NCBI RefSeq assembly: GCF_008254045.1
Contig: NZ_CP042425.1
Span: forward strand, 4,836,001-4,900,000
Direction: 5' to 3'
DNA: 64,000 bases
Source of the DNA: Limnoglobus roseus
GTDB taxonomy: Bacteria; Planctomycetota; Planctomycetia; Gemmatales; Gemmataceae
Below are positions 17,120 to 25,025 of this stretch, in pieces; position 1 is the stretch's first letter; each line of letters begins with the position of its first letter. A program made the translations under genes and the position numbers. The notes below the pieces were generated by a model, which searched no databases, was not told the DNA's origin, and worked only from the letters and a program-made list of their open reading frames with translations.

Positions 17120-17410
17120 CTACGCCGCCCACTCTAAGTAGCGGTACAACTCGGCGAGGCACTCCGTCTCCGTCGCCCCCGCCCCCGTCGAGGGGTCGAA
17201 GGCCGCGAAGCCGAAGGCTTCGCGGGCGGCTTCGGCGAGGGTTCCCATCGCCGCGGCGGCTTCGGCGTCGTCTGCGGTCTGGGCGGCGGATAAAAGGGCG
17301 TTGAGGTCCCCTCGGGTCTGGGAGAGGAGCTTGGTGCGGACGGCGAGCGGGTCGCAGTAGCGGCCGTCGGCGACTTGGTAGACGCGGTGGGCGGGGGCGG
17401 AGAAGAGCAT
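17120..17410 (-). CDS. Hypothetical protein, possible phage tail assembly chaperone
   Basis: 96 aa from ATG 17410 (MLFSAPAHRVYQVADGRYCD). It is helical: DPLAVRTKLLSQTRGDLNAL, then AMGTLAEAAREAFGF, FDPSTGAGATETECLAELYR and YLEW. Size, helical content and position shortly downstream of a tail-tube-like gene fit a tail assembly chaperone, but there is no diagnostic motif, so this is context inference. It ends the leftward tail-like run. Confidence 0.5.
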   Translation of the reverse strand: MLFSAPAHRVYQVADGRYCDPLAVRTKLLSQTRGDLNALLSAAQTADDAEAAAAMGTLAEAAREAFGFAAFDPSTGAGATETECLAELYRYLEWAA

Positions 17411-17442
17411 CGGGGTCTCGGAATAAGAGGGGGAGGGGTGGG

Positions 17443-18339
17443 TTAGAGGTCGCGATGCCGAAGCCGCCGCCGCGGTGGGGGCGTGGTCGTCTTCGGCGGC
17501 ATCGCCTTCGGCTCCGGCGGCAGAGTCGGCGACGGCGTCAGAGTCGGCGTCTGGGCCGCCCTCGCCGCAAGGTACGCCGGACTCCACGCCGGCCGCTCCC
17601 AGGTCCGCAGTCGGGGAGCCGACGCCGTCGGGGAGGGCCGCTCCCACCCCCTCAGCCTCGGCGACGCCTGCTCCGTCGGCTTCGGCGGCTCGGAACCTCG
17701 CATCGCCATCTCCCGCGGCGTCGCGGTCGGCGGCTCGTAGCCTCGCAGCGCGAGAGGCGTCTCCGTCGCCGCGGGGACGACTCGACTACGCAGACTTAGG
17801 CGGGGCGTCTCCGTCGTCGGCCTCGCCCGCTCGGGGAGCCGAGCCGTCAGAGTCGGTCGAGCGCTCGCGGACAGTCGAAGGCCCGGCTTCGGCGACGGAG
17901 CGGGCGAGAGCGATAGTCGAGGGCGGAGGAGAGGAGCCTTCGCGGACTCCTCGGGGCTTAGGCGGGGCCGCGATCGCATCAGGGGCGTCGCAGGCGTCGC
18001 CAGAGTCATCCGGGGTCGAAGGAGCGGGGGCGACGAGGTGGATGCCGTCGGCGTCGAGACGGCACGGCTTCGGAGAAGGGGCGGGGTCGTCGCCAGCGGA
18101 GACGACCGCGGCGGCAACCGCGGCAGCGAAGCGGGCTTCTCGGCGTCGCCCTCGGCTCGGCGGGGCGAGAGCTTCGGGGTCGAAGTCGGCGTCGGGCGTT
18201 CGAGAAGGCGGAGCCGAGGGGTCGGCCCAGCGGGGGGAACTCTGGGGAGGAGGAGCGGACCCTCGCGGCGGGGGAGGGGTCGAAGGAGCGGGAGGTTCGA
18301 GTGAGGGCGAGTGAGCGGGGTCAAAGTCGGTGAGGTCAT
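17443..18339 (-). CDS. Low-complexity Pro/Arg/Thr-rich protein
   Basis: 298 aa made almost wholly of P, R, L, S, T with imperfect repeats such as LRSRAVSTPT, LLRPRLSL, RLRGWERPSPT and RLRTWERPAW. A C-terminal cluster of these Trp-containing repeats is the most protein-like part. The opposite strand is also open over nearly the whole length (17475-18314), which is expected for this composition. I prefer the minus strand because it fits between minus-strand neighbours with small gaps and has an ATG right after the dispersed motif at 18358. It may be a disordered linker or virion decoration protein, or not a gene at all. Confidence 0.4.
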   Translation of the reverse strand: MTSPTLTPLTRPHSNLPLLRPLPRREGPLLLPRVPPAGPTPRLRLLERPTPTSTPKLSPRRAEGDAEKPASLPRLPPRSSPLATTPPLLRSRAVSTPTASTSSPPLLRPRMTLATPATPLMRSRPRLSPEESAKAPLLRPRLSLSPAPSPKPGLRLSASARPTLTARLPERARPTTETPRLSLRSRVVPAATETPLALRGYEPPTATPREMAMRGSEPPKPTEQASPRLRGWERPSPTASAPRLRTWERPAWSPAYLAARAAQTPTLTPSPTLPPEPKAMPPKTTTPPPRRRLRHRDL

Positions 18340-18357
18340 CGGCGTCTCGGAGGGTCG

Positions 18358-18374
18358 TTCTGTGGGAAGGGCTT
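18358..18374. repeat. Dispersed 17-bp intergenic motif, copy
   Basis: TTCTGTGGGAAGGGCTT, identical to 13849-13865. This copy lies between the tail-tube-like gene (stop 18398) and the start of the low-complexity gene at 18339. Confidence 0.6.
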
Positions 18375-18397
18375 AGGGCGGTGCCGCTACGCGACGC

Positions 18398-18961
18398 CTA
18401 ACAGGGCGGGGGCAGGGTCGCGAAGAAGGTGGCGTCGGTGTGGTAGACCCGCCAAGAGGCGGAGGGGGTGTCCCAGACGCCCTCGGCGTCGAAGGTGATC
18501 GCGAGCCGCGGACCGGCCACGCCGATCGGGCCGAGGGCGTTGGGGCGTAAGAAGACTTCGTAGAAGGCGTAGCCGGGGGGCAGGCCGGGGGTCGCGTTGA
18601 CGGTGCCGTAGAAGCTGTGCCGGATCGCGAGCTGGAGGCCGGTCGCCTTCGCGCCGACTTGGAGGCGGTTGAACCGGCCCGCGGTGCCCTGGGTGAACGC
18701 GATCGCCTTCGCGCGCTCGTAGAGGGCGAAGTCCCACTCGGCGAGGGTGAGGGAGACGGCGGCGGTTAAGCCGGTGGTGAGGCGGGCGTAGGGCGTCGTG
18801 GGTCCGCGGCGGTCGTTGAAGAGGGGGAAGAACTCGGGGGCGAACTCGACGCGGACGCCGGATTCGGAGTAGCCGAGTTGCGTCCAGTCGGCGGGGCCGA
18901 GCTTGAGCCACACGTCCCCCGGGCCGCTGAGGGCATGGGCGACGGCGTCGTTGGGGGGCAT
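18398..18961 (-). CDS. Phage tail-tube-like structural protein
   Basis: 187 aa. The order of strands and turns is that of phage major tail proteins. GDVWLKLGPADWTQLGYSES and GVRVEFAPEFFPLFND form the early hairpin with the ligand-like LGYSESGV element. TTGLTAAVSLTLAEWDFALY is the deviation-type strand-helix, and later come PGYAFYEVFLRPNALGPIGV and RLAITFDAEGV. This pattern is familiar from tail-tube proteins of planctomycete and other prophages, but I cannot align it here. It lies inside the leftward run of virion-type genes. Confidence 0.6.
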   Translation of the reverse strand: MPPNDAVAHALSGPGDVWLKLGPADWTQLGYSESGVRVEFAPEFFPLFNDRRGPTTPYARLTTGLTAAVSLTLAEWDFALYERAKAIAFTQGTAGRFNRLQVGAKATGLQLAIRHSFYGTVNATPGLPPGYAFYEVFLRPNALGPIGVAGPRLAITFDAEGVWDTPSASWRVYHTDATFFATLPPPC

Positions 18962-18989
18962 AGGGGCGAGGGGGTAGGGGAATGGGAAG

Positions 18990-19011
18990 CGGGCGTCCGA
19001 AAGGACGCCCG
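18990..19011 (-). terminator. Intergenic hairpin
   Basis: CGGGCGTCC at 18990-18998 pairs perfectly with GGACGCCCG at 19003-19011 around a 4-nt loop, between the gene ending at 19051 and the tail-tube-like gene starting at 18961. No U-tract follows, so it may attenuate or protect the transcript rather than end it. Confidence 0.45.
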
Positions 19012-19050
19012 CGGGGTGGGTGCGAAGACCGGCTTAGAAGCCGAGGCGGG

Positions 19051-19296
19051 TCAATGCCCTCGGAGGTCTTGAACCATGCCGACGATGATACCAAAGACGA
19101 GCAGGCCAATAACAAACGTAAGGGCGTAAATCGTATTTCGATCGTAAGCACCACTCCGCCGAACCGCGGCATCGTGGCAGTCCCGGCAGAGCAGCTTCGA
19201 GTAAGGGCAACGGCAGAGACCCGTCCCCCGCATCGTGTACGAGCGAACGTCGTCGTCGGAGCTGCACTCATCACAGCAGCGGTCGTCGGTCGCCAC
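19051..19296 (-). CDS. Small Cys-rich single-pass membrane protein
   Basis: 81 aa from a GTG at 19296. The N-terminal part has a zinc-ribbon-like set (CCDEC at 7-11, then LCRCPYSKLLCRDCH). The C-terminal part is one membrane helix (IYALTFVIGLLVFGIIVGMV) followed by QDLRGH. Function unknown. It interrupts the structural-type genes and could be a lysis accessory or cargo protein. A second frame on the same strand here (19034-19267) is a shadow without a membrane helix. Confidence 0.55.
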   Translation of the reverse strand: MATDDRCCDECSSDDDVRSYTMRGTGLCRCPYSKLLCRDCHDAAVRRSGAYDRNTIYALTFVIGLLVFGIIVGMVQDLRGH

Positions 19297-19371
19297 GGTT
19301 ACTTCTCCGAAGGTCTGAAGGAGTATTCGCTACTCCTCAGCGTACCTTTCTTGGAATCCTCTGTCGAGGGG

Positions 19372-20094
19372 TTACGGCGTCGGAGGGGGAGTCGGTGGCG
19401 GAGGAGTCGGCGGGGGCGGCAACGGCAGCGGCAGCGGCGGCTCCCCGCTGCTCACCAGATTGGAGTCTGTAAACGAATAGGGGTAGTAGCTGTTCTCGCT
19501 GTACGCCCCGTTGGTATAGGGCAATCCAAGATCCGCCCGCGTGTGGTCGATCCGCCGAGACATCGATTCCCCGCGCCGCGGGCCTGGGGCACGCTCGTGG
19601 AGGCTCGTGTCACTCGGAGACGGACTCGGGAAGTTGTCCATGGCGAGATTCGACTCGGTGGTGTACGGGGCGTTCCCTAAGACAAGGCCGCCGCTGTAGT
19701 AATCCGGCGAGGCGTTCTCGACGAAGTCGAAGACCGTGTCCACCACCCACTCGCAGGACACGCCGTCGAGCGTCTGAACCGGCTGGGGGATCGAAGTCGT
19801 CCCGCCCTGGAACTCGAACCGGCCGCTCGTCTTCGGCTGGGGCATCAGCGGCGGCGACCCCTTCTTCCGGCCGGCGGCGTGGACGCGGCGGTAGCGCGCC
19901 GGCGGGCGGACCTGGATCGGGATCAGCGGCCGGTAGAGCCTCAGCTTCTCCGGATCGGTGGGGATCGGCTCGCCGTTCGGGAGCCAGATGATTCCGGGGT
20001 CGTGGAAATACTCCGAGGTCTCGCTGTACTCACCGTAGAGCGATCGCTGGGCGTCGTCCTTCTTTGCGGTCGGGGTGGGCGGGGAATCGGGCAT
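19372..20094 (-). CDS. Hypothetical protein with Pro-rich tail
   Basis: 240 aa. The ATG at 20094 is coupled to the upstream stop (TGATG). The middle is aromatic and strand-like (DGVSCEWVVDTVFDFVENAS, then PDYYSGGLVLGN); the last 25 residues are almost only Pro, Leu and Thr. I do not recognise it. Coupled translation with the gene at 20945 and position in the run suggest a virion-type or accessory protein. Confidence 0.5.
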   Translation of the reverse strand: MPDSPPTPTAKKDDAQRSLYGEYSETSEYFHDPGIIWLPNGEPIPTDPEKLRLYRPLIPIQVRPPARYRRVHAAGRKKGSPPLMPQPKTSGRFEFQGGTTSIPQPVQTLDGVSCEWVVDTVFDFVENASPDYYSGGLVLGNAPYTTESNLAMDNFPSPSPSDTSLHERAPGPRRGESMSRRIDHTRADLGLPYTNGAYSENSYYPYSFTDSNLVSSGEPPLPLPLPPPPTPPPPTPPPTP

Positions 20095-20945
20095 CAAAGA
20101 ACTCCGGGATTTGTGGGGAACCCACGATTGAACCAGTAGCGGGACCAGTCGGGGGTACCGACGTTTTGGCGGGGAGTGGGAATTCGGCTTCCGGCGAGCG
20201 GGGAGTAGGAACCGGGCGCGCTCGGCGCGGTGCCGTTCGGATTCACCTCGGTGATTTCCGGGTGCGCGATCAGATGCTCTGGCTCTAGCAAGGATCGAGC
20301 GACGATGCCTTCGAGGAAGCCGCGGCCGACGCGGTCGCCGCCGGGGGCGGGGGAGGGGAGGGTGGGCTTGTTGGTCAGAAGAACCTGGTTCGCGCCTTCC
20401 AATTGAGGAAGAGGTCCCAAGAGGGTGCGTTCGATCAGCGAGAGCTGGCTGAACTCGTCGCCGGTGACTTCATTCGGAAAGCCGACGAAGACTGGCAGCA
20501 CTTTTGTGACAGGAACACCTTTCACCCTTGCCGCGATGTCGTCGATGATGTTTCCAAGGGCCGAACACGAGTAGGAGATGCGCAAGCCCAGGAACGAATT
20601 CACGGGGTCAAAGTGGGCCGTCATCGTCGAGGCCGGCGGGAGCAGACCCAGGCCCGCGTTCTTGCGAGCGCGCAAGCAACCGAAAGCGACGGAGAGCGCG
20701 AGGCGGTAGAGCTTCTGAAAATCGGACCCCGGCGTTCCTGTTACCGTGACGCTGACCTGGGTATTAATCTGGGGCGCGAGGTTCTGAGCAACCGCGTTTC
20801 CCAGGTTGAGTAGGTCGAGGGCGTTGCCGAGGCCGCCGAGCGCTCTCCCGACACCTCCACCCCCAACAGCACCGCGAGCCGCTGGGGCGGCGCGGCCGAG
20901 GAAGGGGGCCAAGCGGCCGAGGCCGAATAATCCTGCAACGGGCAT
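20094..20945 (-). CDS. Hypothetical protein
   Basis: 283 aa. The N-terminal 50 residues are Gly/Ala-rich (VAGLFGLGRLAPFLGRAAPA) and may be membrane-associating. Then INTQVSVTVTGTPGSDFQKL, SVAFGCLRARKN and FLGLRISYSCSALGNIIDDI. The C-terminal part is Pro/Asn-rich and probably exposed. It sits 9 nt after the gene at 20954 and is coupled to the next. Not recognised; the context is the tail-like gene run. Confidence 0.5.
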   Translation of the reverse strand: MPVAGLFGLGRLAPFLGRAAPAARGAVGGGGVGRALGGLGNALDLLNLGNAVAQNLAPQINTQVSVTVTGTPGSDFQKLYRLALSVAFGCLRARKNAGLGLLPPASTMTAHFDPVNSFLGLRISYSCSALGNIIDDIAARVKGVPVTKVLPVFVGFPNEVTGDEFSQLSLIERTLLGPLPQLEGANQVLLTNKPTLPSPAPGGDRVGRGFLEGIVARSLLEPEHLIAHPEITEVNPNGTAPSAPGSYSPLAGSRIPTPRQNVGTPDWSRYWFNRGFPTNPGVL

Positions 20946-20953
20946 ACGCGATC

Positions 20954-22048
20954 TCAGGGGTTAGGGGACGGGTTCGGAGAGGGGCCGCCGGAGCTGCCGA
21001 GGACTTTGGCGAGGTTGTTGATCGCGTCGGCGAGTTTGTCGTTCGAAGAGTCGGCAGGCTTCTCGGGAGCGGCGGCGAAATTCTTGGCAGTGCGAAAAGC
21101 GAAGGTCGTATTCGCCACGTTGACCGCGGCGTCGATCGCGTCGGCGTCCCTCACCAACGACTCGTCGTATTCCAGGGTGATCGCCGCCGCCCCCGCGCCG
21201 GGGTCTTGCAGCGACATCATCTGTTGGCGGTCCGTGTAGGCGTAGTCGATCGTGACGCCGTCGTCCCTCGCCGTCACCTCGATCTCGCCTCTCTGCCAGC
21301 CGATGGGGATGCGAGCAAAGAGCGAGGACTTGTACGATTCCGGTGAAAATCCGAGGCGGGCCGTGGCGTCAAAGCGGAAGACGGCCGTGCCGCGGGTCCG
21401 GCGAACCGCCGCGTACTGTTCCGTAAGAGCCGTGCTGACGGAAAAGCTGTTGCTCAACAAAATCGAGTCCGCGGTGCCCTCGCTGTACCCCTCGGCGGTG
21501 GTGTAGCACTCGATGCGAATGGCGACGACAAACGCCTGCGCGTAACCCACGACCTCGCGTACTGATACGAAAACGGGGTGGGGGCCTCCAAAGGCGTCGG
21601 CCTCTTCGCCCCTCGCCGGGGCCTCGACGAGCGTCTCGATCGACGCCTCCGTCAGCGGGCGGACGCGCTCGTTCTGCGAACCCGGATTCAACACCTCGCC
21701 TTCGCCCGAGTCGATCTTGGAGTACTCGAAGAGGAGGAGCTTCTTCCTCGGTTCGAGGAGCGCCTCGCGGATCGAGTTCATCGTGCGGATGGGACTCGCC
21801 CGGCCCTGGGGCTTGATCGCGACGAGCTGACCGATTGGGCGGCCCCAGGCGTCCTTGAGCGGCTTCCCGAGGTCGGGGCCGCGGGGGTCGTGGGTGAACG
21901 ACACCAGATCGGGATTCCAACAGCCCTCGATTTCGATCACCCACTTCGCGCCGAGGACGCGGAGGCCGTCGTCGGAGTAAACGGGTTGAATGTCGATGAG
22001 CTTCGTGTCGCAAACGTCAATTCGGCAGTCGTTGTACTGGAGAATCAG
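20954..22048 (-). CDS. Putative phage-type structural protein
   Basis: About 364 aa. The first standard start is the GTG at 21940, but the frame stays protein-like upstream (ILQYNDCRIDVCDTKLIDIQ, PVYSDDGLRVLGAKW) to about 22048. There only CTG or ATT could start, so the start is uncertain. The protein is beta-rich: FVVAIRIECYTTAEGYSEGT, then RGTAVFRFDATARLGFSPES and GWQRGEIEVTARDDGVTIDY. It ends in a helical, Pro-rich tail. The N-terminal pattern (LQYN, PVYSDDG) resembles proteins I associate with planctomycete prophage-like tail loci, but the exact role is unknown. Confidence 0.5.
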   Translation of the reverse strand: MILQYNDCRIDVCDTKLIDIQPVYSDDGLRVLGAKWVIEIEGCWNPDLVSFTHDPRGPDLGKPLKDAWGRPIGQLVAIKPQGRASPIRTMNSIREALLEPRKKLLLFEYSKIDSGEGEVLNPGSQNERVRPLTEASIETLVEAPARGEEADAFGGPHPVFVSVREVVGYAQAFVVAIRIECYTTAEGYSEGTADSILLSNSFSVSTALTEQYAAVRRTRGTAVFRFDATARLGFSPESYKSSLFARIPIGWQRGEIEVTARDDGVTIDYAYTDRQQMMSLQDPGAGAAAITLEYDESLVRDADAIDAAVNVANTTFAFRTAKNFAAAPEKPADSSNDKLADAINNLAKVLGSSGGPSPNPSPNP

Positions 22049-22118
22049 TGGGCACCGCTTTCTGAGTTAGGGTCGGGGAATCACGAATGTGGGAGGGACT
22101 GGCCGGCGGGCCGCCCGC

Positions 22119-22484
22119 TTACGCCAACAGGTACGCCCTCTCCGGCTGCGTCGCGGCCCCCTTCGGCTCCTTCTGCTTCGCCCACGCCCACGCGGTCTCG
22201 GCCCCGTCGGGGACCCAGACGAGTGATCCCCGCCGCGACTCATCGACGCTCAGCGAGAACCCCGCCGCTCTCATTACGTCCGCGTACTCGGCGGCCAACG
22301 CCCGGTCCCCCGGCGGCTGGTACTCCACCTCGATCGCCTGAGCCTTCGCCGAGCGGGCGAGGCGGCTGAGAACGGCTGGGCCTTCCTCGTCATCGGGGAA
22401 GCTGACGTGGGCGGTTACGTCATACCCTTCGGCGGAGAAGGAGAGGGGGCCACAATAGTCGAGGAAGAAATCGCAATCGGGCAT
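22119..22484 (-). CDS. Small hypothetical protein (element paralog family A, copy 3)
   Basis: 121 aa beginning MPDCDFFLDYCGPLSFSAEG. It has the family A pattern: strand YDVTAHVSFPDDEEG, helix LSRLARSAKAQAIEVEYQPP, helix LAAEYADVMRAAGFSLSVDE, strand SLVWVPDG. It adds a Trp/Ala helix and a short tail. It is the first gene of the leftward tail-like run, with a hairpin at 22516-22540 just upstream. Function unknown. Confidence 0.6.
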   Translation of the reverse strand: MPDCDFFLDYCGPLSFSAEGYDVTAHVSFPDDEEGPAVLSRLARSAKAQAIEVEYQPPGDRALAAEYADVMRAAGFSLSVDESRRGSLVWVPDGAETAWAWAKQKEPKGAATQPERAYLLA

Positions 22485-22515
22485 GGGTATCCGGGGGTAG
22501 GGGACGACGAAAGCG

Positions 22516-22540
22516 GCCCCGACGGCGAAGCCGTCGGGGC
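22516..22540. promoter_or_regulatory. Hairpin upstream of the leftward gene run
   Basis: GCCCCGACGGC at 22516-22526 pairs perfectly with GCCGTCGGGGC at 22530-22540 around a 3-nt loop, 32 nt before the start at 22484. It would lie in the 5' leader of the leftward transcript and could attenuate or stabilise it. Confidence 0.4.
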
Positions 22541-22932
22541 GGAGTCGGCGAGGGCCTCTCAGTCTGCGTCTAAGGGAGGATCGCGACGCGGAGGGGCCGA
22601 GATCGGTCTCGGCTCAGCCCTCGCCTATGGGGCGTCAAAGGGGGCTAGGACCGCCCCGCCGGCGCGAAGGGGGTTACTTCGCGCTCGGCGGGGCCGGAGC
22701 GCCGGGGGTAACGGCCTCTCCGTTGACGGGGGACCATTTTCGGGGCGAGGCGAAAATGGTCGGGGGATCGGGAACTTTCCTGACGCCGCGAAAGTTATCT
22801 TCGGCGGGAGCGTCAAAGTCGGCGGAGCGGGAACCCCGCGGGAAGGGACGGTGTCTGAGGCGGCGGGGCGGGGCCTCGCGGGCGCGCGTATCTTATCGGG
22901 AGATTATCCGGAGACGGAGTCAGAAGCGAAGC

Positions 22933-23065
22933 GTATACCCTCGCCACAGAAACTGCTGATTAGACTCTTAAGGCTTCTAAGAAGACTTCTTAGAATACGA
23001 TAAGAAGAAGATTAGGAATCAGATTCGACTAGGTCTATTCGCGGATTTCTGTGGGGAGGGTATAC
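22933..23065. promoter_or_regulatory. AT-rich segment framed by a 20-bp inverted repeat, with a nested palindrome
   Basis: GTATACCCTCGCCACAGAAA at 22933-22952 is the reverse complement, with one mismatch, of 23046-23065. The 93 nt between are strikingly AT-rich for this genome. They contain a perfect 21-nt palindrome: TTCTAAGAAG at 22975-22984, one A, then CTTCTTAGAA at 22986-22995. The whole lies in the 1-kb gap between the leftward and rightward gene arms. Either a bidirectional control region or an origin-like unwinding element fits; there is no direct proof of either. Confidence 0.5.
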
Positions 23066-23489
23066 CGCTGGCGGTGCTCTGACTGAGCGTGAGAGTAGTC
23101 TTTGAAGAGGAGGAGTCTTATTCTTATTCTCCTAATCAGCATCCTGCTATTAAGAGGGTTCGTCGCATCCTGCTCCGAAGGGTTCCCCTATAAACAATGG
23201 GGACAACGGGGGTAGTTTTGGACACGGAATCTTCCGAAATTGTCGAAAAAGTCACTTTCGCCTTGATATCGCGGCAAGTTTTTCGTGGCCGCCAAGCCGT
23301 TTGATCCCCAGTTCGCGCGTCTGCGGCGGCGAGGACGCCATCGTCTGCCGCAGCTTCGGGAGAGCAGAAAAGACAAGCGAAGTCACGTTGGCAGATTAAT
23401 CCGTAAATTATGCGTTGTTGGAGTTGTCTTTCGGCAGGGTGAAGTATACACTTCTGTCAGCCCATTCCCCATTCCGACGGGGTTTGCCT

Positions 23490-23867
23490 ATGCTCCCGAA
23501 GACGATCGCATCCGCCGCCGTGGACGCCGCCACGTTCCGGCGATCCCTGAACCGCATGGTCCACAACGGCGACGCCGACCGGGCCGCCGAGATCACCGCC
23601 CACCGCATCGCCGAGGGCGAGTTGATGGTCGCCCTCGGCCGCGACACCCCGCCGACCGCGGAGGAGTTGGTGCGGCTCCTGCCCCCCGGCGGGCGAACCA
23701 GCCCGCCCACCTTCGCCGACCTCGCCTTGATCCCCGACGACGACCTCGACGAAATGGAGGCGGAAGACGGGGAGGCCGAGGAGATCGAATTGGAGGGGAA
23801 CTACCGCCAGTGGGAGGCGGAGGACCGCGTCCGCGAGGCGAAAGAAGCGGCTTTCGCCCGCCTCTGA
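23490..23867 (+). CDS. Hypothetical acidic protein
   Basis: 125 aa from ATG 23490 (MLPKTIASAAVDAATFRRSL). The N-terminal half is helical (NGDADRAAEITAHRIAEGEL); the C-terminal half is strongly acidic (IPDDDLDEMEAEDGEAEEIE). It is the first gene of the rightward arm. The long upstream gap contains the AT-rich inverted-repeat segment. No family recognised. Confidence 0.5.
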   Translation: MLPKTIASAAVDAATFRRSLNRMVHNGDADRAAEITAHRIAEGELMVALGRDTPPTAEELVRLLPPGGRTSPPTFADLALIPDDDLDEMEAEDGEAEEIELEGNYRQWEAEDRVREAKEAAFARL

Positions 23868-23968
23868 TCGCCGCCGCCTGCGAAGCCGTCCCCGAGCCGT
23901 CGCACCGCGACAGCCGTACCACCCACAGCCCTAGACCCGATTCACCCTTTTCTCGTAGGAGTTTCCCG

Positions 23969-24889
23969 ATGCCGGCTCTGATCTACTGTGTCCCCGGTTA
24001 CGTCCCCGCCGTTCCGAACTCTCCCCGCTGGGGCGAGGCCGGCGGCTACGCCGCGACGGAGGCGTGGCTGGCGGCCCTGCCGCTGCCCGACGCGCTGTGG
24101 CGGTCGGCGGTTCTGTTCCAGGCCCGTCGGCTCGGCGACCTCGTCGCCGCCCGCTACGCGGACTTCGCGTTTCTGGCGAGGGGCCTCGCCCTCGTCGGCG
24201 CGGACGACCCGGCGGCCGTGAACCCGGTGCGGGCGGAACTGGCCGCCGCCGAGAACGCCTGGGACGCGATGCTGGAGACGATCTTCCGCACCTGCGACGC
24301 GGACGACCTGGAGGCCGCCCGCCCCGAGGTGCCCCACTACTCCCTCGCGAGCAACGTCGCCGGGGTCCTCCACCACGCCCTCGCCGTCTCGCTCGCGGTT
24401 GACCGAGGGGCGGCGGTCCCCGACGCGGCTCGGGTCTTCCACACCTCGCTCTTGGTGCAGGCGGCGGTCCTGCGGGAGCGGGGGTTGGCGGACGCCCCGT
24501 CGAGTTATTACGCGAAGAAGGAGCAGCCGCGGGCGGTGACGCTGTTCCGGCCGATTCCGGGGTGGAAGGAGGAGTGGGCGACGCCGACGGTGCGGCGGCT
24601 CGCGGAGGGGGTATACGCGAACCCGCGGGGCGGCCTCGCCCCGGCTCTGGCGAAGGCGTTGCAGACGGCGGGGTGTGGCGTCGGGTGGGTGATGCGGTTC
24701 CTCGCCGAGCCGCGGCAGGGGGTGAACCTTCACCCGTCGCTCTGGGTGGTGTCGAAGCTGGCGGGGCGGCCCGCCTTCGACTACCGCCCGCCGAAGGGGG
24801 TGCCCGTGACGCCGGCCGCGGCCTCGGCCCCGTCTCCGGCCCCGAAGACGCACAGCCGGCCGGTGAGCGGGCGGCGACTCCCCTTCTGA
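23969..24889 (+). CDS. Hypothetical protein (diverged element paralog family B)
   Basis: 306 aa from ATG 23969 with AGGAG upstream. The frame is open far upstream to 23285, but that part lacks a start signal. The region RLAEGVYANPRGGLAPALAK, then ALQTAGCGVGWVMRFLAEP and LWVVSKLAGR, repeats in order the family B C-terminus (AYEDRAWDRLPILADALEDA, GC, hLR, GCWVVDLVLGK), so I regard it as a diverged relative. The N-terminal 200 residues are Ala-rich helices. The tail is Pro/Ser-rich and basic. Function unknown. Confidence 0.6.
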   Translation: MPALIYCVPGYVPAVPNSPRWGEAGGYAATEAWLAALPLPDALWRSAVLFQARRLGDLVAARYADFAFLARGLALVGADDPAAVNPVRAELAAAENAWDAMLETIFRTCDADDLEAARPEVPHYSLASNVAGVLHHALAVSLAVDRGAAVPDAARVFHTSLLVQAAVLRERGLADAPSSYYAKKEQPRAVTLFRPIPGWKEEWATPTVRRLAEGVYANPRGGLAPALAKALQTAGCGVGWVMRFLAEPRQGVNLHPSLWVVSKLAGRPAFDYRPPKGVPVTPAAASAPSPAPKTHSRPVSGRRLPF

Positions 24890-25025
24890 CCCGGTTCTCG
24901 CCCCCGCCCGCTCGGGCGGGGGCGCGGGCGTCGCATCAGCGGCGACAGCAGCACCCCACCCCCACAGACCGAGACTACTCCACCCCGCCCGAGCCGGCGG
25001 GGCGTTGTTCCCGAGAGGAGAAGGC

